Notes under the pieces: model-generated
What the model saw: only the letters and a program-made list of their open reading frames with translations
The model's database searches: none
Told to the model about the DNA's origin: nothing
From: Inia geoffrensis
Lineage: Eukaryota > Chordata > Mammalia > Artiodactyla > Iniidae
Reading direction: 5' to 3'
DNA length: 64,000 bases
NCBI GenBank assembly: GCA_036417435.1
Contig: CM070899.1
Coordinates: forward strand, 176,295,494 to 176,359,493
Position numbers and translations under genes: made by a program
Shown here: positions 1-13,125 of the stretch, one piece after another
How the letters are laid out: each line of letters opens with the position of its first letter
Numbering within the stretch: the first letter of the stretch is position 1

Positions 1-366
1 CGATTACATCATTTCATGTAATTTGGGGTTTTGCTCATGGCAGACATGTTATGAGTCAGATAGTGCAGACAGAGCTCATTTCTTTGTCATAAAGACTTCC
101 CAAATCTGGCCCTAACTGCGAAGCGTATCACTATTTAATCAACATAATGGGGAAGTAAGAATTGCCGCACTAAAAATATGTCAAAATATTCCAAGAGGCT
201 GATAGAGCAGTGATGAGAGAAAGAAAACAATATGCTGGTAGAATGAAATGCTGGGTGGAATAAATGAAACTTGCTCACAACCCATCTGTTCAACGACAGG
301 CATTTATTGGGCACCTCCTGTTTGCCAGTTGCTATGGTAAGTGCAAAGAAGCAATATGAAGTTGAT

Positions 367-697
367 CGACTGATGGATTTTTGGTGATGTTTTCTTTCAT
401 TTCTTCTTTCTTGGCTGCGTTGGGTCTTTATCGCTCCTCGCGGGCTTTCTCTAGTTGCGGCGAGCGGGGGCTACTCCTCGTTGAGGTATGCAGGCTTCTC
501 ATTGTGGTGGCTTCTCTTGTTGCGGAGCACGGGCTCTAGGCGTGTGGGCTTCAGTAGTTGTGGCGCATGGTCTCAGTAGTTGTGGTGCATGGGCTTAGGT
601 GCTCCTAGGCATGTGGGATCTTCCCGGACCAGGGATCGAACCCATGTCCCCTGCATTGGCAGGAAGATTCTTAACCACTGCGCCACCAGGGAAGCCC
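367..697 (-). mobile_element. CHR-type SINE, full length
   Basis: A tRNA-derived SINE lies in minus orientation. Its head (GGGCTTCCCTGGTGGCGCAG on the minus strand) is at 697 and its tail near 367. B box GGTTCGATCCC is present. Near-perfect 16-base target duplications (GCAATATGAAGTTGAT / GCAGTATGAAGTTGAT) flank it at 351-366 and 698-713. The longer body, with extra TTGCGGAGCACG and GGGCTTTCTCTAG blocks, resembles the older CHR-1 form. Confidence 0.9.
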
Positions 698-713
698 GCA
701 GTATGAAGTTGAT

Positions 714-2773
714 GTAGCTGCTGTTCCCAAGAAGATGGTGGTCAGCAGAGCACGCCCTGCGTCGTGAAAAGCGCTCTGATGGATGTAAGTGCCCCACGGT
801 CCTTTAAGTGTTCCCTAAATTCACTTCTGGAAAATCAACTTCCTTGAGTCCCTCATTCATGATATCTCACACTGAAAAATCACATGCAAATAGAATATTG
901 ATCCTTTTAGTGCCGAAGAAACGGCACCTGGTGTCTCCGAGCAGCCCTGTTTACTAAACAGAGCCCTACATTTTGGGTTTTTTGCTCAAACGAAACATCA
1001 GCTTACTACGGCTCATGGGTGAAACTCAAGGGGGACAAATGTCCAACTTAAAAATAAAACCTTACTAATACAAAAGAAAGCAGGGCATGATAAAAAGAAT
1101 ATAGGCATTAGAGGCCGACAGATCTAGGCGCGAATCCTTGCCTCAGCTGCGTGACAGGGTGGATTTCTCAGCCGGGCACATAGTAGTTCGTAGCTAATGC
1201 TATTGATGATTGTATTATCAGTAACGAAAGCACTTAATTTATAGGAGCAACTGCCCCCAGAAGGAAGAGGCTCAAACTGCTCTGATGGTGCGTCTGGGGG
1301 CTCACAGGGAGGCAGCAGCACTGTGAGTGATTTGGAAGAAAGGATTTATTACAGAGATTAGACAGTGGCAGGCTGCTGCTGCCCGAGCCTGCAGCGACCC
1401 CCAAGTCCATGAGGTGGGCAGGGCTGGCAGTTGGACAGAAAATCCGGAGGCAGGTGGGAGAGAGTGAGGACTGACTGGAACCCCCAGGGTTCTGGAATCT
1501 GCATTACCTCTCACTGATGGAAACCTTGAGTCCCAGGAGGCCTGCAGAGGAGCTGGTACTGCGTGCACACCTGCCCAGGCCCCAGAGGAGTGAGGCGGGA
1601 GCTGCCGGCCAGGGGCTGGCCCGCCCTGACAGGCCAGGCAAGCCGGCAGGTCACAGGCAGGCACTGCAGGGCCTCCGCTGTCCTACCCTGACCTTCAGAG
1701 TGTCCTGGCCGCCACTTCGCTTCTGCCTTCCAAGTCCAGTGCAAATTCCTCCTGGACGAATCTCCTTGCTGGGAAGAGGGTTCAGGGGGATAGTGTCCGC
1801 TTAAGTCAGTTGACACAAAACAGACCCCTCCCCAGGTGGGAAACGTGCATTGCCCTGCGGCTGCAGAACAGACTTCTTCACCTTCCTGCGGTTTCCTGTC
1901 CATCCTCACTCTACCCCCGCCCACCCCGACCCTTCACACTTTCACGGGTCTCTGTGGGGGACTCACTTTGTTCCAGGGACTACATTAGATTCAAGGGATA
2001 AGATTGTGAGAGAAAACAGCTGTGGTGCCTACCCTCGTGACTGACCATTGAAGGGTGAGAGACATTAATTGTATAACCACCCACTTAGATGTAAACTTTC
2101 AACTATGGTTAATGCCAAGGAAGAGAGGGTACATGGTCTCTTGAAAAGGCACAAAAGGAGGATTTCCCCTAACCTAACAGGAACACCTGAAAACTCAGTG
2201 ATTAAAGTATCACTTCTCTAAAACCTCCAGATTTATCTAGAAGTGTTGATAATGCTATTGGTTCCCATCGACTCCTAAGGCCAGTCTTAGACCACTACCA
2301 TCACTGATACACAACCATCGTAGTGGACCAGAATAAGGGATGCTGAAGATTATATCAAGATCTGGAGAGGTTTCTTGAAGTTGTGTTATTTGGCAAGCTA
2401 ACTGTTTAGGGAATTCCAGTTCATGTACCTACAAAAAGCTGAGTCACCGAGAAGGGGACTGGAATGGAAATTTCATGTACCACCCCCCCCCCCACGCCAT
2501 GTTGCTTACCCAAGGTGCCAGTACCACATCCCATTGACTGAATCATTTTGCAATGGTAAGACCTGGTACAACTCAGATTACTGTACAAAAGTGGCATCTC
2601 AGTTGCTAAATGGACAATTTAAATATGCTTCAACTTTTTGCAAATGATAAACTATGTTTTCCAAGGTAGCATCCAAGTACTGACATAATGCATGTCAGCC
2701 ACTTGTTTTTCTTGTTCTCTAACTGCAGCACCAGGCCTAGTCCCTGCCTCATGGTAGGTGCTCAGTATGTGTC
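714..2773. other. Intergenic, mostly unclassified
   Basis: Apart from the MIR scrap near 1085-1215, a short MIR-like end near 2720-2770 and a C run at 2483-2493, I see nothing assignable. The 1500-1780 part is moderately GC-rich but has no splice or coding support. Confidence 0.6.
1085..1215 (+). mobile_element. MIR SINE fragment
   Basis: It contains GAGGCCGACAGATCTAGGCGCGAATCC followed by CTGCGTGACAGGGTGGATTTCTCAG and GCACATAGTAG, in MIR order though diverged. Confidence 0.5.
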
Positions 2774-3122
2774 CTGGTAAGCTCGGGCTGCTATAACAAA
2801 ATACCATATCCTGGGTGGCTTATAAACAACAGAAATTTATTTCTCACAGTTCTGGGGGCTGGCAAGCCCAAGAGCAAGGTGTTGGCAGATTCAGTGTCTG
2901 GTGAGAGTCCACTTACAGGTTCTCACTGTAACCTAATATGGAGGAAAGGGTGAGGGATCTCTCTGGGGGGCGGGGGGTCTCTTCTATAAGGGCACTAATC
3001 CCATTCATGAGGGCTCCATCCTCATGACCTAAGCATCTCCCAAAGGCCCCACCTCCAAATACCATCACATTGGGGATTAGGTTTCAACATATGAATCTGG
3101 TGGGGGAGGGCCACAAACAGCA
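2774..3122 (-). mobile_element. Solo MST-type LTR (ERVL-MaLR)
   Basis: Read on the minus strand it shows ATTCATATGTTGAAACCTAA, GGAGGTGGGGCCTTTGGGAG, CTCATGAATGGGATTAGTGC, AACTGTGAGAAATAAATTTC and TTATAAGCCACCCAGG, the known layout of an MST/THE1 LTR. No internal retroviral sequence adjoins it. It is an old non-coding relic. Confidence 0.85.
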
Positions 3123-3801
3123 GTAAGTATTAGTTAAATGAATGAATCCATCCAATGATTGGTTGGATGTCAGGGTCTGCCTGGCATGTCAGGTTGCTAA
3201 ACTGCAGCAAGTGTTTCACCTTCTTCCAAAAACAGGAAGAGTATAAAAGTTTTCATACTTGAGTCAGGCCTTGCCCAAATCAAGATCTTTCTGTGTCTGG
3301 GATCTACCTCTGCCCTGATTACTAAGTTGTCTTTGACCTTCAGCTCTGTAGTGACCTTTGGGTTCTCTAGACCTGGGTGGGGAGAGTTGTCCAGTGTTGA
3401 CTCACCCCTTAATCACCACCTCTGATTCTTGTAAAGCCCCCCAGCCTAAGCTCGTCCCTTTGGTTTGTCCTGTGCTCAGTTTGCAGAGATTCAGCTTTCT
3501 ATTTCTTGATTTTTGTCTTATCTCTGATTTTACTCCTGCTGCCCATTCCCCGTTGACTACAGTTGTCAAACTTCCAGCATATGAGGACCAGTGTACCAGC
3601 AGAGGGCCAGCAGGCTGAAACACCACGTGTGGGTTGCCTGATGTCCACAAGGTAGCTGCCAGCATGGTAGGTGCTGCCGAATGGTGCTATCACAGACGTC
3701 CCAGGAGTGATTTCCCAGGGCTACACTAGGTGCAGAGTGAAGAGGCTAGTCCTGGTCCTTAAAGTTCTTTTGAAATTTGTTGCTAATTTTGGTAATTTTT
3801 T

Positions 3802-4060
3802 TAAAATTTATTTTTGCTGTGTTGGGTCTTCGTTTCTGTGCGAGGGCTTTCTCTAGTTGCGGCAAGTGGGGGCCACTCTTCATTGCGGTGCGCGGGCCTC
3901 TCTTGTTACGGAGCACAGGCTCCAGACGCGCAGGCTCAGTCGTTGTGGCTCACGGACCTAGTTGCTCCACGGCATGTGGGATCCTCCCAGACCAGGGCTC
4001 GAACCCATGTCCCCTGCATTAGCAGGCAGATTCTCGACCACTGCGCCACCAGGGAAGCCC
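3802..4060 (-). mobile_element. CHR-type SINE
   Basis: This has the same family features as the copy at 367-697: the head at 4060 on the minus strand, the B-box GGTTCGAGCCC, and the long body with GGGCTTTCTCTAG. Flanks GGTAATTTTT (3791) and GGTAATATTTTT (4061) look like a decayed target duplication. Confidence 0.88.
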
Positions 4061-4354
4061 GGTAATATTTTTGCTTTAAAAAGAGAGAGAACTTTTCTGA
4101 TTATAAAAGTAAAACATGCTCATTATAGATAATTTGGAAAACATAAAATGTTATAAAGAAGTCACATCATTCTTGACTTACCATCCAGAGATAATCACTG
4201 TTAACACTTAGACTTGTTTAGATGCCACAAGGTAGGAGTCCTGCCTTTTGGTGTACATGTCATATAAGCCACAGGGACCACTTCCTTCCTAATCAAGGGC
4301 ACTGCCCCTCTTGTCTCCTGCATACAGCCCCAGAGCTGGGCATTACAGTCCCCG

Positions 4355-4440
4355 CTGCTGTCAGAGCATCTTCCTAGAGCACGAATCTCATCTCATCACT
4401 CCCCTGCTTAGGGCTTCCGGTTCTTGAGAGGAGGACTTGG
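4355..4440 (+). mobile_element. Short L2-like scrap
   Basis: ATCTCATCACTCCCCTGCTTAGGGCTTCC resembles the L2 segment TCACTCCCCTGCTTAAAACCC. The scrap is only about 85 bases, so the call is weak. Confidence 0.4.
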
Positions 4441-6269
4441 GCAAAGTTCTGCTCAGGAGCTCACAGATGCCTCAGTAGAAACTGGGTGAGCGCCCAGTTT
4501 CTACCGAGGGGCTGGGGCAGGGGTCTTTCCCAATGACAGAACAAATGGTACCCTCTGCATCATTGCATTGTTAATCTGTCCTCACAGGACACAGGCTTCC
4601 TCTCCCAACCTGCCATATTCTCAGGGAATAACCACCTTCACATCTCACACTAGGAAATCCCCACCCGAAAGTCCCACGTGTGGAAGATTCTGTGATGACA
4701 CCTCCCACCCCTTAAGGCAACGTGGGCTTTATTGCTTGTTCAGACCGCTGGAAACAGCGCGCAGCTGGTGTGAGTGGGGGAAGCAGAGCTGTCGGCCTGA
4801 GCAGCATATTCTCTTGTTTTGATGGTCATCACCATTGTCTTTTGTTTATAAACTGTTAGAGCAAACATAATACACTAAATTCAAATCAACTAGAGAAGAT
4901 TCCTAGTCCAGGCAGGGATTCAGAGTCCCCACTCAGAACCCTGTGTCCGGAGGGGCCTCATCTGCTCCTTGTGATGGGGACTCGTCAGCCTCCTGGTGAG
5001 GCTCCCAATGAGGCAGCACAGCCGCAGACCCAGACCTGGGTTTCCTGGCGAGTCTGTCCTCTCTCTCAAGGTCACTAGCTCAGCTTCTTTCTCTCTCCTC
5101 TGGCCTCACTCAGAATGGAAAAGAGCTGGCCAGCCTCCTTCCTCCTTGAAGGTGGTTATTGAGTTCTTTTGCACTTTCCCTCTGTAGCCTGTAGCCCTTC
5201 GTCACTTACCAGGCATCTGAGGTTCCACGTCAGCATGAAAACTCATTACCTGCGCACCTGGCTCCACTGGCTCAGCTCCTTCGTGGAAGCAGGTGGCGTC
5301 TCCATGATGAATACATTAAAAAGGAAAAAGGAAGAAAGAAAACATTCCTGGTTTGTTGTTAGACCGGCTTCTTATTAGAGACCCAGTCCTCGTTCAAGGC
5401 TAAGTAAATCCTAAACCACGTGAAGGAACTTCCTAGGCAGAAAATAACCTTTCTTGTGAGACTGTCAGAGGCAGAGATTGAAGAAGTGTACGTTGCAGGA
5501 TAAATTAATTAGGCAGCTAAGGGAGATATAAATATTGTTTAGTTATGCAGATGCAGGGGTGTTTCTTCTTCCTGGGTGGCAGAAGTCTCGGATGGTGAAG
5601 GTAGGGGTGCAGAGAGCTGCGTTGGTGAGACCTGTGCTTCCACCCGTCCCTCCCCACAGGGCAGTGCTGGCCCGCAGCGGAGGTGCTGAGCTGCTCTGGG
5701 GAGGGGATGTGCATGCAATAATGACCACTAATAACTCAGGAAGAAACCATCAGCAATTAGTGGCGTGGGAGTGCTCGTGACAACACGAGGGCCTGGCAGA
5801 GATGTCTGAGGGGAGGGGTTTAGGGTGAAGAAAGAGCATTTCCAAATGTGGTCTCCAAATTAAAACATTAATTTCAATGCCTTTTGATTAATTGCTACGA
5901 CGTCCCTTGGGTCAGAAAGAGGATAGACTAAGGGTGAAAGGAGGAGAGAGGAGTGAGAAGTGAGGAGAGAGGGTAAAAGGACTCAGACATTTACAAAGTA
6001 AATGAAAAATCGCCGGGTGAAATTAGACCAGGCCTGCAGGGTCTTGGACTGCTGGGAAACACCAGTTCGTACCAGGTTGTTTAGGTTGTTAAACCAACTG
6101 TCACTGGACAGGAAAGAAAGAGCTGGTTCAATTTTGGCAGCTTGATAGACTTTTTTTAAAACCTCTTTTGCAAGGTTATTTTAACATAAATCTTGAGCAG
6201 GCAGAACATGTAAAACACCACTCAGGCCATTACAGTTATGTTAAGGTTTTATTTTCTCCCGCCAGCAGA

Positions 6270-6341
6270 ATCTCTCTCTCTCTCTCCTCTCTCCTCTCTC
6301 CTCTCTCTTCTCTCTTCTCTCCTCTCTCTCTCCTCTCTCCT
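6270..6341. repeat. Imperfect (CT)n microsatellite
   Basis: About 70 bases are made of CT and CTCTC/TTCTC units with no other letters. It is a pyrimidine-only tract that is likely length-variable. Confidence 0.95.
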
Positions 6342-6859
6342 GATATTATATGTGTCTACCAAAACCATATAAAAATCATTCATGGAGAAAAGTTTCCAAT
6401 GCCAGCAGCCAATCCAGTCCTTTCCCAAATCTGAAGTTTAGCACTGGCCTGGAGACTGGTAGGAAATAGATGTTAGGAAAGATGCTGAGTGAGGGAAGCT
6501 TGAAGGGAAGATGAATACATTCAGTGTCCAGTGGTCCCAGCCTCAGGGGAAGGATGCAGGCCCTTCAATTCATCACAGCTAAAGCTGAAAAGAGATAGAA
6601 GTTTGCGGTGTTTCTCAGTGATGTTTCTCTTCTCATCTGTCAGGAGTTGTTTTCTGCCCACAAGGAGAAGCTGCTTAAAAAAACCCAACCCAGGCCAACC
6701 CTGCAGTTTGCAATAATCAATACGAACATTTGCACCTTCCCCATACATTTCCGCCTACACCGGTCATCCTGTTTCTCCCCGGCCCTTTTAAAATCAGGAT
6801 GTATAGAGAGGGTCATAGGGAAAAAATGAGGGTCTATAATAAGTAATGGCTTTGATGAA

Positions 6860-6862
<3 letters not shown>

Positions 6863-6901
<39 letters not shown>
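6863..6901. repeat. (CA)n microsatellite
   Basis: About 19 uninterrupted CA dinucleotides run from 6863 to 6901. It is a candidate polymorphic marker. Confidence 0.97.
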
Positions 6902-6903
<2 letters not shown>

Positions 6904-9900
6904 GTTTCCCGTGGCATTTAGAGTAACACAAACTTGCCCTGAGCTGGCAGTCCTATTTTTGTACTGTGGCGTGTGGGCCATATACTTAGGACCATCGAGA
7001 CAGATAAGAATTCTGAAGTCCCCGGTGATTACACTGCGAGAGGAAGCCTTTGTTTAGCTCGTGGCAATGTTCACAGGACAATGGACTGCCAGTGATATAT
7101 GCAAATGTGTCCTTTTCCCATTACTGAAAATGACCTTTATGATTAGATTGGAAGAGCAACATCAATTCCTGGGTTAATATGACTTATCGGCCTAAGGGGA
7201 GGGAGTGTGTTCTCCTAGTAAGATTTAAAAGTTCACAGTCAGACCCGTCCAATTCTAACCTTCACTGTGGCCTCAGGATTCTTGCGTGGCTGGAGACATC
7301 CTGCACCTTCCGTGCTGTGTTTGTTCTTTGGAAATCAGGGGAAACCGCCTTTCCCCAGAGTGTTAGGAGCCTTTAATAAGAGTTTCACATAAAAGAAGAG
7401 ATGGCTTAAATACTATCATGACATATCGGATCCCCGTACAGGACTCTTTTCAGATTACTTCTAAGCCCCCGTGCCATTAGCTGATTCAGGCCAGATTGAG
7501 AGACTGCATGTCAATAAAAATGATTATGAAACAGAGTTAAGAGTTATTGATCATGGGCAAAACAACACAAAAAATGCAAGAAGGTGATTTTCCTGGAGGG
7601 GCAGTAAGGCCTCACCGAGCACCCCTCGCCCTCCAGCCATCTCCAAACCGACTTTCCTCTCACTTCAGGGGCAGTGGATTTAGCTGTAACGTTATCGCTC
7701 TTTCCATATTCATCACGGTTATTTATTTGCCCTGTGATGACACTTTACGTTTTTGAAATGCTTTAAAATAATTTGACCAGTTTCTCCAAGTCAACATGTA
7801 TTAAGAATCAGGGGGAGACAGACTGACTTAAAGACATAGAGCAGAACCAGTGTGTGCTGACAGAATGCCTGCAGTCACTGGCAAAGCTAGCGGAGATGAA
7901 TGTGGATGCATTTTTTACTGATTTCAAAAAAAAAAAAAAAGTAGTGTTATCATGTAAGGAAGAGAGCATCAGCTGCTGTTAGAAAGAGGAGATTCCTGAC
8001 ACAAAGTTCCAACAAAAAGTAAAGACAAGGTTTGCAACTGTGTGAACATTTATACAGGTTACACTTACTGTTTGCAAATAAAGAACCATGTTAAAGCTCC
8101 ACTAAAGTGTATCCATCGAAAGAAGTTGCCCTCACCTTGTTAAAATATTATTCTGTGTGAAAGAGACATCTGGCTGGGTTTCCCATCCATAGGGCTAAAA
8201 CGGTGAAGTATTTAATTGCTTAGAAAGTAATCCTTTTATTTCAGATTTCGTGCATAATGAATTCTTTTTTTCCAAATTTGAGGACTTATGAAGGGAAATT
8301 GAGATTCTCTGGTAAATTTATTTTTGAAAAGGCACTCGACCAGTGTTGTAACGTCTAAGCAGCCTCAGTCTCAGGAAGAGGCTCTTAGCCGCAGATCGGC
8401 GGTCGGGTACCAGGGGGTGAATGTGTGAGACCCACGTGACAGTCAGATGAGGTGATGTCTGCCTGTGGGTCTGAGCGTGAAATCACCGTAAAAACAAGAA
8501 TTTTGAGAAGCAGGGCATAAATGAGTACTTTGTTCCATCAAAACGTCTAATGTTTCTCAGAGGAAGGTGTGCATTTGAGGAAATGTCTCAGTCCCGAGCA
8601 TTTAACAGTCGACTTGTACACCTATGAGAAGTCTGGGGGAAACAGGGCATTTTTCTTTCACAATTTCTGTCACAAATGACTGGACCAGCAGGTGATTAGA
8701 AACAGAGGAGGGGAGAAAAGGACAGGTGGGGGAGTGAAGGTGTTGGGTAGAGAGGGGAATTGCAGGCGCCACAGAGCTCCCGTGACGTAACGCAGGTGTC
8801 AGTAGGGATTTGTTGTTTGCGTGGCTGGGGTGGATGGAGTGAAAGCTTTTGTGATCCCGGAGAAGGTCAATCAGTGCTTTTCCGGTAGACCCCCGACCGC
8901 ACCACCTTGGATCGCTGGGAAATGGGGAGTTCTGATTCAGTTGATTAATATGCCCTAAGTGAACCACTTAATTTCAAAAAAAGTGTTCAAAGGCCCTAAT
9001 AACATTCACACCACACAGACCCATCCAGCCATGATTGATGCGGCTCTTTGGTGAGTCATAAAGCCTTTCAGGGTAGTGCAGTGCCCAGGCATCATTTATC
9101 ATCGCGCAGTTCAGCAAAGGCATCTGCCAACTCTTGTTTTCAGATAACGTTGATTCTTGAAAAATAGGAATTTATTTTACTTACCTTTTTATTCTTGCTT
9201 TTAGATAATGAAACATGCTATTATCCAATCTGTGCTTCAAGTTTTGACAGGAGAATTTTGTAGGAGGGGGCCACCACAGCACTGACCTTTGTTGATGGGT
9301 TTGACCTTTGCTAAGTGGGATTCTGTTCAGTGGGCTGCTGGCAGCTCTGAGAACGGGATCCTCTGGAAGCGAGAATTGGCTGATTTAAGCCACAAGCAAA
9401 AAACTGAGATTTGGGGATTTATGTCATTGAGTTTCTCTTTGTGACCTTGCCTAGACTTACAATTTAATGAGACTGACATCTTTTTTTTTTTCTTATACTT
9501 TTTAAACTTTTTCATTGCTCTTCAAAAACACTTTAGGAAGTTTTCATTATTTAGTTTTTAAATTTAGTAAAACATCTAAGGCTCACTTGGTCACAACATC
9601 CAAGAAGCTGAGATTTATTCTCGCTCACCAGACTCGTGCCTCTTTCAAGATGAGAACACACCCATCAACATGCTTTCCCTGAATACCTACTACAATAAAG
9701 CTTATTTCTTTTTCTGAGTTGCATCCTAGACCCTCTAAAGCATACTCTGACAGAGGGTCTGCACACGTTTTACCTCTCGAGGAAAATCGGGCTGGAAGTC
9801 ATTAGCCAGAGAGGAAGGTTTCAAGAGGATGGTGAGCGAGGAGCTGGGTGATGATGAGGCAAGTGGAGGTGAAGAAATGTATGCCGAAGATGTTATTACG

Positions 9901-10172
9901 ACGCCTTCAGATACAGTGCTCGCCCCAGCAGAAAACGCATCAGAGTCACGTGTACACCAGGTCCTGCAAAGCTGTTTTCCTGTCGCTGGAGGTGAGAGTC
10001 TGTCACATCATCTGCCTGGGAGAAAATTCTCATCGGAAGGCTGGCGTGTGGGGTGAAGGGTCAGCCTCCTTCCTCGCCTGTGTTTTCCCTTCCTTCCCCC
10101 ACAGAGCCCAGGCTCCTGAGGCAGGTCCCCCGTTCTATGCAGCTATATCCGTCTCATTGCTGTGTTGCTTGC

Positions 10173-10306
10173 TTGCTTTTTTTGTTTTGTTTTAAGGCCT
10201 CATGCCGTGCAGCTTGCAGGATCTTAGTTCCCTGACCAGGGATCAAACCTGTGTCCCCTGCATTGGGAGCTCGAATGTTTAATCACTGGACTGCCAGGGA
10301 GGTCCC
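10173..10306 (-). mobile_element. Short tRNA-Glu-type SINE
   Basis: About 130 bases read on the minus strand as GGGACCTCCCTGGCAGTCCA, a B-box-like GGTTTGATCCC, AACTAAGATCCTGCAAG and a tail of A/TTT runs. This is the short artiodactyl/cetacean tRNA SINE. Flanks GTGTTGCTT and GTGTTACTT may be a decayed target duplication. Confidence 0.75.
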
Positions 10307-10739
10307 AGTGTTACTTTCTGTAACTGCCTGAAAAGACATCACTTCGCCTAGGGCACAACGTGATCCTGTTTGGTGACCCATTTGTTCCTACTACCTTGGA
10401 ACCTACCTTGTCGTACCTACGCATCAAATCATAACCCCCAAAGGTCATCCTTGCTCTGACATATTAGACGTGGCTGACCTTGCTCTGGGACATCATAAGA
10501 ATACCTAAGAAAGGAAGTTTGAAAGGACGAATGAACAGAGGGAAGGACCATTTTCTGATAGTTTGATTCATAAATAGAAAGGAATGGAAACTGTGGATGA
10601 GGACTGAACACCGACAGGTCTCTTACAACCATCCAGCATCTGCTGTATGGTACTCACCTGTCTTGTTAGACGACCATATGGAAATGGATTCGATTATTCC
10701 TTCTAATTAATAAATTAGCAACACCTGATGAGTACCCAG

Positions 10740-10965
10740 AGCCCTGAGCAATGTGGGACACACACACCTACTGTGTGCTAGGTCCTAAAACCAGTGCATA
10801 ACAGAGGTTATCTCCTTTCATCACCAAGCAACCATGTGAGCTATAGATCGTCCACTTTCTATAAACGTGAAAACGGAAGCTCAGAAGCCTGCCTGGGGTC
10901 ACGCAACAGAGCCGAGATTCAGCCTCGGATCTGAGTGATTTTAAAGTCTGTGTTCTTACCATGGG
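10740..10965 (+). mobile_element. MIR-class repeat
   Basis: The order CTACTGTGTGCTAGGTCC, AACCATGTGAGC, GAAAACGGAAGCTCAGAAG, GGGGTCACGCAACAGAGCCGAGATTCAG, GTCTGTGTTCTTACCA matches the MIR class pattern (GTGCCAGGC, CTGAGGCTCAGA, GGTCACACAGC). Confidence 0.7.
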
Positions 10966-12019
10966 ATACGGAAGAGGAACCTTAAGCTTTCCACTCAGAA
11001 ATTCGGTGTGTGCAAAGGAGACAAAAGATCTACCCGCAGGCAGTGAGCAAAGAACAGGGGCCCGGACCCTTAGCATAATGGTGCCCAGGGCACGGTCCCA
11101 CCTCCTCAGGAGCCCTAGTCCTCCAGTGCTGGCAGGACATTGCCGTTATCTTTTATGCTGGGCCACGAGCTCCTTGATTTTAGTTCATTTACTTTTACAT
11201 CATCAGTGGCTCACAACGAAGCTTAGCACAGAGCGGGAGGTCCATACAGTGTGTACTAGATGGGAGATTATGATGTCAATTCTGTACTGTCAGATCCTAG
11301 AGACCTTTTCCATTCCTCCAGAGATCTTGTTTCGTGGCAGCGCTTTCTCAGGCTCTTTCCGGGTTTTATAAGCGTCTGGGACCCAGTCCGCACGTGCAGC
11401 ACCGTTCCTTCCTTTGCTGACTGTTAAGGCTGCTCCCTGCACAAGTATCAGGGCTTGCTGTTGACATCTGATTCACATGTTTCAATTGTTTTTGCCTCTG
11501 CGAGAATTCTGGCTGGGGAATAACAAATACATGAGAATAAGTGAGGAAATAAAAAGGAGAAAGAAGGCGGGGGGGGAGCGTCACGTCCTATTTTTCACAA
11601 GAAAAGTTATAAATGCTGAACTGACATTCACTCAAAGAATAATGAGGTGAATCTATATGCAGCTGGTACCATCCCTGACACGTGTGATTTAATTCAGCCA
11701 CGAGAAGGCCCAGCCAGTCAGCACCTAGGTGTTACCAGACTTATGAAATCTGCTCGTGGTTGTGGAGAATATGGAAGTGAGAATTTAACTCAAGGTGAAC
11801 TCACAACTTTCTCTGTAAACACAAGGGCTTTAAAAGCTGCCATGAATCACCCTCTCTGCTTAATGTGCAAGCAGATATATCTAGGCTCGCAGCCACCAGG
11901 AGAAAGGAGAACTAGCCGTGTGCTGGTCCCACTGTCTATTACGAGGGCCCTTTGAAGCACAGACACCTGACCACGTCCCCCATCCAGAGGAAGCTCCAAG
12001 AAATCAAACCTTAAACCAA
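10966..12019. other. Intergenic, nothing assigned
   Basis: This is unique-looking sequence between a MIR and an L1 3' end. Short open frames are present but carry no recognisable domain. Confidence 0.55.
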
Positions 12020-12262
12020 TCTGAGAATAAGTTGTTGGTGACTAAGGTTAATGATACTGTATCGTACATTTGAAAGCTGCTAAGAGAGCAGATCTTAAAA
12101 GTTCTCACCACAAGAAACAAAGCATTTGTAACTATGTAAGCTGATGGATGTTAACTAGATTTGTTGTAGTGATCATTTCACAGTGTACACAAATATCAAA
12201 TCATTATGTTGTACACCTGAAACTAATATGTTATGTGTCAACTATACTTGAATAAATTATTC
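12020..12262 (+). mobile_element. Old L1 3' end
   Basis: The plus strand shows the characteristic L1 3' UTR text: GTTAATGATACTGTATCGTA, GATCTTAAAAGTTCTCACCAC, GTTGTACACCTGAAACTAAT and CTATACTTGAATAAA. It is a short, 5'-truncated fragment. The subfamily is not assigned. Confidence 0.75.
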
Positions 12263-12319
12263 TTTTGAAGGAATAAGATAATAATAAATAACAGAAAAGC
12301 CCCAAAAAACCCAGGCAGG

Positions 12320-13125
12320 GGCAATATGATCTAAGGTATGGCAGGCCATGTGAGGAGGGGATCTTATTCTAAGTACAATGAGAGCCACTGAAAGGTTTTA
12401 TTTAGGTGAGTGATATGCTTTGATTTACCTTTCAGGAAGAAGAGAATACACCTTTTAGCAAAAGGGTGCTCGGTGAGGGATGATGGCAGCCTGGACCAGA
12501 ATGGTAGCCATGGAAACAGAGAAGCTGATGGAACGAGATACTGTGAAAGAAAAGCCAGCAGGATCTGCTAATTGATGGTATGGGGTAATAAGGGAAAGGA
12601 ATGAGTAATGGAAGTTTCCGGGTTTGTGGCTTGAGCAACTGAATGAAGCCTGGCGCTTAAACAGGGTGGGTGGATTTGGAGGAAGTGGGTGAATCTGAGG
12701 GACATTCAGGAGGGAGAATGTGGAGGATGTGATATTACTGGATGTCAGAGGGGTGATGGAATTGAGGTTGGGGAGGAATGACTCCTAAGATGTTGGCTTA
12801 TATGCCTAAACAGATGGGAGTAAGATAGGAAACGCCGGAGGAAGGCTGGGTTTGCAGAAGATAATAGCATGATTTTAGTTTGGTGTTTGCAGGATCTGTA
12901 AATTAAGGGCCTTTGAAACATTCAGATGAAGAGGATGCGGAGGCAATTGGCTAAAGTTTTGGATCTCAAAGGAGACGTCTGGGCAGGAGATATATATGTG
13001 GGAGTTAATGATGTACAGTTGGTAACTGGAGTCATGAAAGTAGTTGAGATTGACTAGAACTGGTTTTATACAGTGATCAGAGGACCCAGGTCCCAACCCC
13101 AGGGAACACCATGTAAAGCTCAGAA
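12320..13125 (+). repeat. Ancient mammal-wide interspersed repeat, family not assigned
   Basis: Text such as GAGAGCCACTGAAAGGTTTT, GAGTGATATGCTTTGATTTACC, GGGATGATGGCAGCCTGGACC, GGCTTGAGCAACTGAATG, GGAGATATATATGTGGGAGT and CCAACCCCAGGGAACACC runs in the order of a common, diverged mammalian repeat that I recognise but cannot name with confidence. No coding frame survives. Confidence 0.45.

Larger units (their letters stand above)
4441..10172. other. Intergenic, unique sequence with microsatellites
   Basis: About 5.7 kb contains the CT and CA microsatellites and A runs near 7927 and T near 9481. I see no SINE, L1 or LTR and no coding exon with usable splice sites. Short open frames here have no recognisable protein. 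Confidence 0.6.

Noticed and set aside
367..697. tRNA gene suggested by A-box and B-box text
   Set aside because: The promoter boxes belong to a SINE head followed by a long SINE body and flanked by target duplications; no mature tRNA fold or anticodon arm is preserved.
9829..10195. Two overlapping open frames with acidic start
   Set aside because: There is no splice support or known domain, and the 3' part runs into a SINE.
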